From Nocardioides mesophilus (GTDB lineage Bacteria > Actinomycetota > Actinomycetes > Propionibacteriales > Nocardioidaceae), in contig NZ_CP060713.1 in NCBI RefSeq assembly GCF_014395785.1, positions 3,686,501 to 3,750,500 on the forward strand: a stretch of 64,000 nt of DNA, in the 5' to 3' direction. Both the position numbers and the translations under genes were made by a program. The notes below the pieces were generated by a model. It had not been told where the DNA came from, searched no databases, and saw only the letters and a list, made by a program, of their open reading frames with translations. Of this stretch, positions 16,552 through 23,954 are shown one piece after another (within the stretch, counting starts at the first letter, position 1; every line of letters starts with the position of its first letter).

Positions 16552-18285
16552 TCAGGCGCCGTCCTCGGTCAGGGTCGTGATCGGCAGCCAGTCGGCCCCG
16601 AGAAGTTCGGCGACATCGACGAGGCCGGTGGTGTCGCCGCCCACAGTGTCGGAGGCGGCGGCGATCCGCTCCACCATCACCTTGCCGACCTGCTCCTCAA
16701 CGGTCCCCTCGGCATACGCGATGTGCCACGGTGAGACTTGGTGGTCGCGGTGAGTGCGACCGGTCACCTGGCGTCCGGCGATGCCCGAGAAGCGGGCTTG
16801 GTGGAAGACACCGACCCGCGGCTCCATGCTCGCGCGCCGGCCGTCGGCGAGGGTCTCGCCGGCGTGCAGGCTGATCGAGGCCACCGTGGTGAAGACGCAG
16901 ACCTTCGCCTGCCCGGTCTGGAACCGGAGCCGTTCGGCCTCTAGATCGAACCGGTCGCGGCCATAGATCGTGGCGACTTCGATGCCGGAGTCACGCAGCT
17001 GGTCGGCAATCGGGTCGGCGGCGGTCGCGACGAACTCGACCGAGCACGCCACCTGTCGCTCGGCTTGGACCTGCTGGGCGATCCAGGCGACCGTCGAGTC
17101 GACGCGGATGAGCCCGGCCTTCTGCCGGAAGCGCAGGAGCGCAGCCCGACCCTTGGCGACGTTGCGCCCGCGCCGGGCGATGTCCATCTCGCGACAGAAC
17201 TCGCCCCACTCGGCCTCGTACGCCGCTCGCTCCGCCGGCGTGAGCGTCACGGGCATGCCCGAGATCGGCACCGGACCCCACGGCGCGGCGCGGTGCAGCA
17301 TCGCCGGGGGCCGTTCCTCTTCGAGCCAGCCGCGCACGAGCTTGAGGTCGGCGGCGCGCCGCGCCGGATCGGCGGTCCACGTCGCGCCGTAGCGTCCTCG
17401 TTCCACCGCGACACCGTGACGCTCCAGCGCGGTGGCGAACGCGTCCCCTGGTTGCGTCGTCGAGGTCCACTCCCGCATCGACTCGCCCAACACCTGCGCA
17501 TATGCCGGAGCAAGGTACGGCAACTCAAGCGGCGTGTGGCCGGGCGTCGCGGTGGTCGCGATGACGAAGGGCGCCTTGTCGTGCGGCCGCCCGTGTCCCG
17601 AGATCCGTGCCCAGAGCTTCCACCGTTTCGTGGTCGTACGCCGCAGGGCGTGGGCCTCGTCCGCGATGATCACATCCCAGTTGTGGTCATTGACCTTCTC
17701 CAGCCGGTCCCACGTGATGACGACCCACTCCAGGCCGCCATGTCCCAGCGCCGTGATCGTGCGGCACCAGTGGCCGATCGTGATCGCGGCGGGCCGGTCG
17801 GCCACGACAAGCACCCGTCGCGCACCGCGGAGGTCGCCCACCGCCGTCGCCCCGAGGACCGCGGCGATCGTCTTGCCTACGCCGGGCTCGTCGGCGAGCA
17901 GGAACAGCCGTCCGCCCGCCGCGGCGCGCGCCGCGATCGCATCGGCTGCTTCGAACTGGATGCGCCGGGGCTCGAGCGCCTCGGTCGGCTCAGGGCTGGG
18001 CGTCGGATGGTCAGAATTGAGGGTGTTCTCGATGAACCGACCGAGCGTGTACGGCCCGGGAGAATAGGGCGCGAGGTGCGCGGGCAAGGCATTACCGACG
18101 TACAGGTGGGTCTTGACGGCAGGGTGCCAGGTGGCGCCGTCGACCTGCGTCCCGTAAGGGACGTCGAGCACCCACAGCCGCTCGCCCGGCCCGGCGGCCG
18201 GCAACGGCCGCTGTGGCTGTCGCGTGCCGCTCCGGCGCGGGGGAGCGCTGCGTCGACGAGCACTGGATCGTCGAGGACTGGCCAC
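16552..18285 (-). CDS. Phage/ICE-type SNF2-like DNA helicase
   Basis: 577-residue superfamily II ATPase of a type carried by actinobacterial phages and integrative elements. A basic, disordered N-terminus (ARRRSAPPRRSG) precedes a domain ending in YSPGPYTLGRFIENTLN. Then come a Q-like region (RIQFEAADAI), Walker A DEPGVGKT, IIADEAHALRR (motif II), and ATTATPGHTP (motif III). The C-terminal RecA-like half has SISLHAGETL and GRQVTGRTHRDHQ (motif VI). GTG start at 18285. No integrase, portal or relaxase is nearby, so it looks like a leftover or captured gene of a mobile element. Confidence 0.82.
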   Translation of the reverse strand: MASPRRSSARRRSAPPRRSGTRQPQRPLPAAGPGERLWVLDVPYGTQVDGATWHPAVKTHLYVGNALPAHLAPYSPGPYTLGRFIENTLNSDHPTPSPEPTEALEPRRIQFEAADAIAARAAAGGRLFLLADEPGVGKTIAAVLGATAVGDLRGARRVLVVADRPAAITIGHWCRTITALGHGGLEWVVITWDRLEKVNDHNWDVIIADEAHALRRTTTKRWKLWARISGHGRPHDKAPFVIATTATPGHTPLELPYLAPAYAQVLGESMREWTSTTQPGDAFATALERHGVAVERGRYGATWTADPARRAADLKLVRGWLEEERPPAMLHRAAPWGPVPISGMPVTLTPAERAAYEAEWGEFCREMDIARRGRNVAKGRAALLRFRQKAGLIRVDSTVAWIAQQVQAERQVACSVEFVATAADPIADQLRDSGIEVATIYGRDRFDLEAERLRFQTGQAKVCVFTTVASISLHAGETLADGRRASMEPRVGVFHQARFSGIAGRQVTGRTHRDHQVSPWHIAYAEGTVEEQVGKVMVERIAAASDTVGGDTTGLVDVAELLGADWLPITTLTEDGA

Positions 18286-18527
18286 CCCTGGACGTTATCG
18301 GGATCTCCTCCACGAACAGAGCGGGCTCGCCCACGTTTGCAGTGCGTTCGAGGCGCACCTGTCCACCCGTGCCGACCGTTGTGGCGCACCGCACCGTGCG
18401 GGCACCGACTTGCGTGGCATTCCCTCCCGCAGTGGCGCCGAAAGGACGCGGGCCGATAACCGGCTCCCCGGCCGATGAGGATTGCGCAGCTACGAAGTCG
18501 TGTGTTGTCCAGCCTCGCTTGGCGCGC

Positions 18528-18791
18528 AGTACGTGCCCTTCGACGGCACGCTCGAGCTGTTGCCGGGGTTGCGGCTCGTCCCAGCGCCGGGGCACACGCG
18601 GGTCGCAGGTGGTCGTCGTCGAGACCGACGGGCGTCGCGTCGTCATCGCCGGCGACACGGCGGTCTTCTTCGCCGAGCTCGACGAGCCGCGCACCGAAGG
18701 CCAGCGGCTCGTCCGCGCGCTCGACGCAGCGGAGGTCTGGCTCTCGCACGAGCACGAGCCGTGGCGGCCGCAGGTCGACCAGAACGACTGA
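18528..18791 (+). pseudogene. Remnant of a metallo-beta-lactamase-fold hydrolase
   Basis: The C-terminal third of an MBL-fold hydrolase survives in two frames. The first reads YVPFDGTLELLPGLRLVPAP then GHT. The second reads SQVVVVETDGRRVVIAGDTA, then a short stretch ending in WLSHEHEPWRPQ. The expected join GHTPGSQ is broken by an apparent 2-bp loss near 18599. The N-terminal half with the HxHxDH zinc motif is absent. The segment is decayed and should make no enzyme. Confidence 0.65.
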
Positions 18792-18929
18792 TAGCTGTGA
18801 GTCCGACAGACGGCGGTTTGCTGCGCTTTCGGTTGTTCCAGCGGCGGCGGTACCCCGATTCGGCGATGTACATCAACCGTTTCGGCTTGTGACTATGGCT
18901 TCTACCGCCTGCCAGGAGGGGAGTCGATC

Positions 18930-19661
18930 ATGGATTTGCGCCGAACCGGCCGTATCTTTGGATGGCTGTTCATTGGGACCTTCGTAACGAGCATTCCCGC
19001 GCGTCTTCTTTTCATCGACGGGGCGGGGGCAAGCTGGACGAACATGCGATTCGTCGCCGCGGACGCCTCCTCCACGAGTCTGAAGTGGGGTGCGCTTCTC
19101 GAGTTCGGCCTGATCGTCACTCAGCTCGGGACCGCTCTCGTGTTGTATCCAATCGCCCGTCGGCAGAGCGAGACGATCGCGCTCAGCTACGTGACCGCCC
19201 GGACCATCGAGTCCGTCTTTGCCGCCATCGGGCTTGTCAGCATGCTCTCGCTGGTATCGGTCATCAGCGCTATGAACGGGGCGAACGGCGTCGAGGCGGT
19301 CGCGCTGCAGGCTCAGGGCGACAGCCTCGCGCACGCCTACGAGTGGGCCTTCGAGTGGGGGCCCGGACTCGTGGCCGGCATCGGCAACGGGATTCTGCTC
19401 GGCTACCTCATGTACACATCAGCCCTCGTGCCCCCGCGGCTGGCGCTATTGGGTCTGATCGGCGGCCCGATCCTGATCCTCTCCTTCCTGATGATCCTGG
19501 CTGGGGTCTACAAGAACGGCGAGGGACCCTCGGGCCTGCTGACGCTCCCGGAAGCCGCGTGGGAACTGTCGCTCGGCATCTACTGCGCCTGGAAGGGATT
19601 CCGTTTGTCGAGCCCACTAGCCGAAACAATCCGCAGAAGCGAGGCGCTCCTACCCAGCTGA
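18930..19661 (+). CDS. DUF4386 domain membrane protein
   Basis: 243-residue integral membrane protein of the DUF4386 family. The ATG at 18930 has an excellent AGGAGGGG ribosome site. Visible family features are the opening RRTGRIFGWLFIGTFVTSIPAR, a second span LLEFGLIVTQLGTALVLYPI, the polar RRQSETIALSYVTARTIES segment, and later spans GIGNGILLGYLMY and LALLGLIGGPILILSFLMIL. Function is unknown for the family. Confidence 0.88.
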   Translation: MDLRRTGRIFGWLFIGTFVTSIPARLLFIDGAGASWTNMRFVAADASSTSLKWGALLEFGLIVTQLGTALVLYPIARRQSETIALSYVTARTIESVFAAIGLVSMLSLVSVISAMNGANGVEAVALQAQGDSLAHAYEWAFEWGPGLVAGIGNGILLGYLMYTSALVPPRLALLGLIGGPILILSFLMILAGVYKNGEGPSGLLTLPEAAWELSLGIYCAWKGFRLSSPLAETIRRSEALLPS

Positions 19662-19843
19662 CGGCACAGCACGACTCACACGTGACGCTTTGACCGGTCT
19701 CACCATCGCGAGCATCACGCGACCGATGCCGTGCCGTTGGCCGGCGCCCATGCGATCGGTGGGGCAGTGGAGCCGCAGACGGACGCGGACACGCGGCGGC
19801 TAGACGCACTCATCGCGGCAAGAAGGGTTTCCCTTGCTCATGG

Positions 19844-20203
19844 TCAACCGATGACGGCGGCGTTGATCCGGTCGACCAGCGCCCGGCCGTCCTCGACCGA
19901 CAGGTACAGCCGCGCGAACGGAGCACTCGGGTCGAGTTCGATGACCACCGTCTGGCCGCCGCGGCAGACGTTCCAGTAGGTCCGTTGCCCGTCACGGAAG
20001 AACGTGCCGACCCACTTCGCATTCGGTAGCGCCAGGCCCGGCGCGCGCAGTCCCTTGCCGGCGTAGAAGGCCTCGGGGTCGTACGTCGCCCCGCGCACCT
20101 GCGCCAGCGGGACCTCGATCTGCCGTCGCAGACCCCACAGCTTGTCGAGGCCACGGGGCTCCACGACCAGTCGGTCGCCGGTAAGGGTCACGTCGTTACG
20201 CAT
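19844..20203 (-). CDS. Hypothetical protein, possible PH-like fold
   Basis: 119 residues. A beta-rich pattern (VTLTGDRLVVEPRG, RQIEVPLAQVRGATYDP, TYWNVCRGGQTVVIELD, and a final helix VEDGRALVDRINAAV) resembles the bacterial PH-like membrane-surface domains; this is a fold guess only. Its start overlaps the last 8 bp of the upstream TetR gene, so translation is probably coupled. It is the likely target or partner of that regulator. Confidence 0.75.
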   Translation of the reverse strand: MRNDVTLTGDRLVVEPRGLDKLWGLRRQIEVPLAQVRGATYDPEAFYAGKGLRAPGLALPNAKWVGTFFRDGQRTYWNVCRGGQTVVIELDPSAPFARLYLSVEDGRALVDRINAAVIG

Positions 20204-20579
20204 CTCCGTCGTCCTTCGTCTCGTCCATCAGTGCCCGGGTCAGCAGGCGTCGGCCCAGGTCGGTCGCGGTGACGCCGCGCCGGTCAAGGTGCTCGCCGAG
20301 CAGGCCACGGACCTCCTCGTCGCGAGGGGCGAGCTCGAGCAGCGCGACCAGCACCAGGTCGGTGGTGTCCTCGCTGCCGGGATGCTCGGACACCTGTCGG
20401 CGCAGGCAGCTGACGAACAGGCCCCGCTTGCTCCCGAACGCCTGGTAGAGGCTCCCGCGGTGCAGGCCCGTGGCCCCCACCAGCTCTTCAATGGAGGTGC
20501 CCTCGTAGCCCGCCCGCAGAAAGGTCGCGGCCGCGCGGTCGAGCACCTCGCCCTCGTCGTAGCCGCGCTGCCGTCCCAT
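20196..20579 (-). CDS. TetR-family transcriptional regulator
   Basis: 127 residues from the ATG at 20579 (MGRQRGYDEGEVLDRAAATF). The helix-turn-helix is clear (TSIEELVGATGLHRGSLYQAFGSKRGLF). At about 127 residues it is much shorter than the usual 190-residue family members, so the ligand domain is abbreviated. It starts 21 bp from a palindrome that probably is its own operator and overlaps the next gene by 8 bp. Confidence 0.88.
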   Translation of the reverse strand: MGRQRGYDEGEVLDRAAATFLRAGYEGTSIEELVGATGLHRGSLYQAFGSKRGLFVSCLRRQVSEHPGSEDTTDLVLVALLELAPRDEEVRGLLGEHLDRRGVTATDLGRRLLTRALMDETKDDGDA

Positions 20580-20970
20580 GCCGCCAGAGTAATTGATAAC
20601 TGACCGTTCGTTCAAGTAATGACCACCGGTGTTGCCGACTCTCGACCCTGGGCAACAAGAACGGGACGCGGACGCGACTCCTTTATCGACTCTGTTCAGT
20701 CCGCGGTCCATCGGCTTCTACGCAGACGTCCTTGGCTTGCTTTGAGCCGGGGCCGCGGCCGCGCCCCCGAAGTCAATGGCAGTGGCCCCTCAGGATCGGG
20801 CGGACATTGTGGTTGGCATGGGTGGCTCTACGGACAAGCGATGCCGACGACGCGAGCGGCGCGCTTGGCCGCTCCTCTGAGCGAGCCTGCAGACACGCCG
20901 ACACGCGGCGGAAGGGTGCGCTCCCAGCCACGCCCCGACCCCTGGGCTCCCGACCCTTAGGCTCGCAGCC
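20580..20970. other. 391-bp intergenic region
   Basis: Holds the TetR operator and promoter at its left end. The rest has no credible gene on either strand. At the right end TAGGCT, about 13 bp before the ATG at 20971, fits a leaderless promoter. Confidence 0.5.
20601..20614. promoter_or_regulatory. Probable TetR operator
   Basis: TGACCGTTCGTTCA is an imperfect palindrome (TGAxxG-TT-CGxxCA) placed 21 bp upstream of the TetR start, overlapping an AT-rich promoter-like TAATTGATAAC. Position and symmetry fit autorepression. Confidence 0.6.
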
Positions 20971-21330
20971 ATGCCCACTCCCGACTGGATAGAGCACCGC
21001 CGCCCCGACGGCGAGCTCCTCGGCTGGATGGTGCCCGCCGGCGACGGATTTCACATCATCGACCTGCTAGGACGCCAACGCACCGAGTCGCCGGCAGACT
21101 GGCCCGATGCCGAGGAAGCGCTCGAGACGCTCGGGATCGGCTACCTCGCCAACCGCTACAGCTTGCGGCTCTCGGATGGCGGGGAGCGTCGCGTGCGCAT
21201 CGGCGAGGTGAACCGATCGAGCATCGTCGTCCTTGCTGATGAGTTCGGCAGCGCCTCAGCGGTCGGGGCGAGACCACAAGTCTTCGAGCTGCCCTTTCCT
21301 GCGCCGGAGACTTTGCGGTCGCTCGACTGA
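20971..21330 (+). CDS. Conserved hypothetical protein
   Basis: 119 residues, soluble, no signal peptide. It opens DWIEHRRPDGELLGWMVPAG, followed by DLLGRQRTESPADWPDAEEALETLGIGYLA. The beta-strand-rich second half ends in SSIVVLADEF. No ribosome site is present and a TAGGCT -10 lies just ahead, so it is probably translated from a leaderless mRNA. Function unknown. Confidence 0.75.
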   Translation: MPTPDWIEHRRPDGELLGWMVPAGDGFHIIDLLGRQRTESPADWPDAEEALETLGIGYLANRYSLRLSDGGERRVRIGEVNRSSIVVLADEFGSASAVGARPQVFELPFPAPETLRSLD

Positions 21331-21717
21331 CGCAAGACGACCAACGGCCCGAGGCCGCGTCGCGATTACCGGCATAACAAGCAGTTGAGCGTGTTTCGAG
21401 GTGCGCCGGCAGGCGGCGGAGTGCCGCATGCCGATCCGACGAGCGCATCAGAGCAGATGAGCTATCCAGAGCTCCTGAACGGCCGCCAGGTTGAGCGCAG
21501 AGCGGACGCCATGTGCATGAGCAGATGACGTCACCAGGTTGGTCGTCGCGTTCTGCGACAACGCGAGTTCCGGGACGATTTGTCCGTTTTGCTGCGGCGC
21601 AACTCCGTCACCCTTTACCTTCCTGGACGTGCATCTGGTTGCGCTCGCCTTACTCGTACGGGCGTCAATGCCAACCGACAAACTCACTCTCAACAAGAAC
21701 CGGAAAGGCTCAACACC
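21331..21717. other. 387-bp intergenic region before the TM2 gene
   Basis: No convincing gene. The frame of the TM2 protein is open through the second half, but that part is not protein-like. A GGAAAGG ribosome site at 21702-21708 serves the TTG start at 21718. Confidence 0.45.
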
Positions 21718-21981
21718 TTGAACACCGTTACAGTCTCGACCCGCCGGGTCAACAAGGTCGTCTTCGTCCTGCTGTGCTTCTTTCTCGGCGGCTTCGGCGT
21801 CGACCGCTTCATGCGCGGCCAGGTCGGGCTCGGCATCTTCAAATTCCTGATCGGCTCGTGGGCCACGCTCGGCATTTGGCCGCTGGTCGACTTCATCGTC
21901 GCGCTCGTCAAGCTCGGGAAGTACCAGGACGAGTTCGTCTTCGACAACGCCGGCAAGTGGGTTGAGCCAGCCGCTCACTGA
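21718..21981 (+). CDS. TM2-domain membrane protein
   Basis: 87 residues from the TTG at 21718, set by GGAAAGG nine bases upstream. A short polar N-terminus (NTVTVSTRRVNKVV) leads into a TM2 pair of helices: FVLLCFFLGGFGVDRFMRGQ with the family's G-x-D-R-F turn, then GLGIFKFLIGSWATLGIWPL ahead of the acidic DFIVAL. The role of TM2 proteins is not established. A strong terminator follows immediately. Confidence 0.82.
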   Translation: MNTVTVSTRRVNKVVFVLLCFFLGGFGVDRFMRGQVGLGIFKFLIGSWATLGIWPLVDFIVALVKLGKYQDEFVFDNAGKWVEPAAH

Positions 21982-21992
21982 ACGCTCTCACG

Positions 21993-22034
21993 CACTGTGC
22001 CTAGGTCGGGCGACCCGCTGACTTAGGCACAGTG
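21993..22034 (+). terminator. Rho-independent terminator after the TM2 gene
   Basis: A 15-bp stem with one G-U type mismatch (CACTGTGCCTAGGTC paired with GACTTAGGCACAGTG), a 12-base loop, and TATTTGT after it. Confidence 0.8.
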
Positions 22035-22121
22035 TATTTGTGGCGTCCTGGCTCAAGCAGATTCAGCGCGGCTTCTGGCGGCGGATTGACGTAGCTCGGT
22101 ACTGCGGAGAGGTTGATGGAC

Positions 22122-22220
22122 TCAGCCTGACCCTGCGGTGGTGAACACAAAGACACAGAGGTCTGCGATTACCAACGCTGAGGCGGAAAGTCCGCTTTTG
22201 GCAAGGTCACCACGAGTCAT
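22122..22220 (-). CDS. Candidate 32-residue small protein
   Basis: The ATG at 22220 is preceded by GAAGGAGGTG with six bases of spacing, one of the best ribosome sites in the window. The product MTRGDLAKSGLSASALVIAD continues with a hydrophobic LCVFVFTTAGSG tail and stops at 22122. It could be a small membrane or secreted peptide, or the start of a gene truncated by the neighbouring IS110 event. The ribosome site is the evidence; no family is known. Confidence 0.4.
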   Translation of the reverse strand: MTRGDLAKSGLSASALVIADLCVFVFTTAGSG

Positions 22221-22441
22221 GTAGACCACCTCCTTCCTCTCATCAGAGCCAATTTCGGCCGGGTTGCTTGAGATGAGGATGTGGAACAGGACTGCTGCGA
22301 ATGCCACCAGCAGAGACAGGACCCGGAGAACCGGGCTCAGCCCACCAACCCCCCAATGATGGCAGACACCACCGACACTCTGGACGAGAATCGCAGCAGT
22401 TACTCAGCCAGCCGCCTGACGCGGCACAGGCCCGGCTAACG

Positions 22442-22671
22442 CGGCTACTAGACGATTCCCCTAGGGCCGGCGTCTGGCCAGACTCGGTCCAGGTGATCGG
22501 CGGGAAGCTCTTCATGCGGCTGCCCACCGAGCTGATCTGGTGTGGCTCACTATCGGTCTGCAGCCCGTCGGTCACCGTGACGAGGCGTGGCTCAAGAAGG
22601 GACTGCCCTGCTCGTAGTAGCAATGCCCACCTCGCCGACCCCATCGGATCGAGCACAGGCGGGAGCAACAT
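22442..22671 (+). ncRNA. Candidate bridge RNA region of the IS110 element
   Basis: The 230 bases upstream of the transposase have no convincing gene and contain several short inverted repeats (GGCC around 22468-22482; CGTC/GACG around GTCACCGTGAC near 22568-22584). In characterised IS110-group elements this left flank encodes a structured RNA whose two loops guide target and donor recognition. Assignment is by position; loops were not matched to flanking DNA. Confidence 0.45.
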
Positions 22672-23850
22672 ATGAGTCAGCAAGTTGAGCAGGTCATCAT
22701 CGGGGTCGATCCCCACAAGCTGTCGGCCACGATCGAGGTCGTCGACGAGCGCGAGCAGCTGCTCGGGTCAGGTCGGTTCACCACCGACCGAGCCGGCTAC
22801 GCAGCGATGCGGACCTACGCGAAGAAGTGGCCCGACCGGGTCTGGGCGGTCGAGGGCAGCAACGGTGCCGGCCGGCCGCTTGCGCAGCGACTCCTCGAAG
22901 ACGGCGAGCAGGTCGTCGACGTCCCCGCCAAGCTCGCTGCTCGGGTCCGGCTCTTCGACACCGGTCACAACCGCAAGACCGACGCCCACGATGCCCACGC
23001 GGTCGCGGTCGTCGCGGTCCGCACCAAGAGCCTGCGGGTGCTGCAACTCGACGGGGAACTCGAAGCCCTGCGGATGCTCACCGACCGCCGCGAAGCACTC
23101 ACCAGACGCCGGGTCCAGACCGTCGACCGACTCCAGGCACTGCTGGCTGAACTCCTGCCAGGGCAGGCGAAACGTGACCTCACCACCGGCCAGGCCAAAG
23201 CGATGCTGGCCACCGTCCGCCCCCGCGACATCGCCGGCAAGACCCGCCGACGCATCGCCGCCGAGGAGTTGGCCGAGCTCATCGCGGTCGAGGCCAAGAT
23301 CAAGAAGGCCACCGCCGAACTCAAGACCATCGTGCTCGCCCGCGGCTCACACCTGATGGACCTCCACGGCGTCGGCCCCGTCGTGGCCGCCCGGGTCCTG
23401 GCCGACGTCGGGGACGTCACCCGCTTCGCCGACCGCAACCGGTTCGCCTCCTGGACCGGCACCGCACCCCTCGATGCCTCCTCCGGTGAGCAGAACCGCC
23501 ACCGGCTCTCCCGCGCCGGGAACCGCCGGATCAACCACATGATCCACATCGCCGCGATTAACCAGCTCCGCCTCGACACCGACGGCCGGGTCTACTACCG
23601 ACGCAAGCGAGCCGAGGGCAAGAAGCCCCTCGAGGCGATCAGGTGCCTCAAGCGCAGGATCTCCGACGCCATTTACCGACAGCTGCTCGAGGACGCCCAA
23701 CTCGATGCCGGACAACACCCAAGCGCGGGCCCGGGAGGGCACTGCGGGGCGACTCAAGAATCCAGCGCGGTCGACCTGCCCCCGCACATCGACACTTCGG
23801 ATCAGCCACTTCCCGGACCCGCAAGGAAGACGCTACGCCTGACCGGTTGA
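22672..23850 (+). CDS. IS110-family transposase (bridge-RNA-guided recombinase type)
   Basis: 392 residues, ATG start at 22672. The N-terminal RuvC-like DEDD domain has Asp in IIGVDPHK (about residue 12), Glu in VWAVEGSNG (about 60) and the paired acids of KTDAHDAHAVA (about 104-107). A coiled middle follows (AEELAELIAVEAKIKKATAEL). The C-terminal Tnp domain has LHGVGPVVAARVLADVGD and RFASWTGTAPLDASSG; Ser260 in FASW is the likely nucleophile, then HRLSRAGNRRINHMIHIAA. Length and both domains look intact, so the element may be active. Confidence 0.93.
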   Translation: MSQQVEQVIIGVDPHKLSATIEVVDEREQLLGSGRFTTDRAGYAAMRTYAKKWPDRVWAVEGSNGAGRPLAQRLLEDGEQVVDVPAKLAARVRLFDTGHNRKTDAHDAHAVAVVAVRTKSLRVLQLDGELEALRMLTDRREALTRRRVQTVDRLQALLAELLPGQAKRDLTTGQAKAMLATVRPRDIAGKTRRRIAAEELAELIAVEAKIKKATAELKTIVLARGSHLMDLHGVGPVVAARVLADVGDVTRFADRNRFASWTGTAPLDASSGEQNRHRLSRAGNRRINHMIHIAAINQLRLDTDGRVYYRRKRAEGKKPLEAIRCLKRRISDAIYRQLLEDAQLDAGQHPSAGPGGHCGATQESSAVDLPPHIDTSDQPLPGPARKTLRLTG

Positions 23851-23875
23851 CAACAGAAGGGAGCCGGTATGACGC

Positions 23876-23892
23876 GCGATCGAAATGATCGC
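23876..23892. repeat. 6-bp inverted repeat downstream of the transposase
   Basis: GCGATC-GAAAT-GATCGC. It may belong to the right end of the IS110 element or act as a weak terminator for the convergent genes; there is no T-run. Confidence 0.35.
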
Positions 23893-23954
23893 AGGAACCG
23901 TACCTCCATGTCGCTGGAGTCAGAGGCTTCGATGCAGGTGTCGCAGGTTGTGGC

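Larger units (their letters stand above)
22440..23900 (+). mobile_element. IS110-family insertion sequence (ends approximate)
   Basis: One transposase gene with a long non-coding 5' flank and a short 3' flank, the layout of the IS110 group. These elements have no terminal inverted repeats and make no clear target duplication, so the ends cannot be fixed by eye; the limits given cover the likely non-coding ends. It lies between a TM2 gene with its terminator and a defence-type nuclease gene. Confidence 0.6.

Noticed and set aside
18792-18895. Frame reading SPTDGGLLRFRLFQRRRYPD to a stop after MYINRFGL
   Set aside because: Could be the tail of another decayed gene, but there is no start, no ribosome site and no recognisable family.
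21360-21460. attC-like or att-like repeat near GGCATAACAAGCAGTTGAGC
   Set aside because: No matching inverted partner and no integrase in the window.
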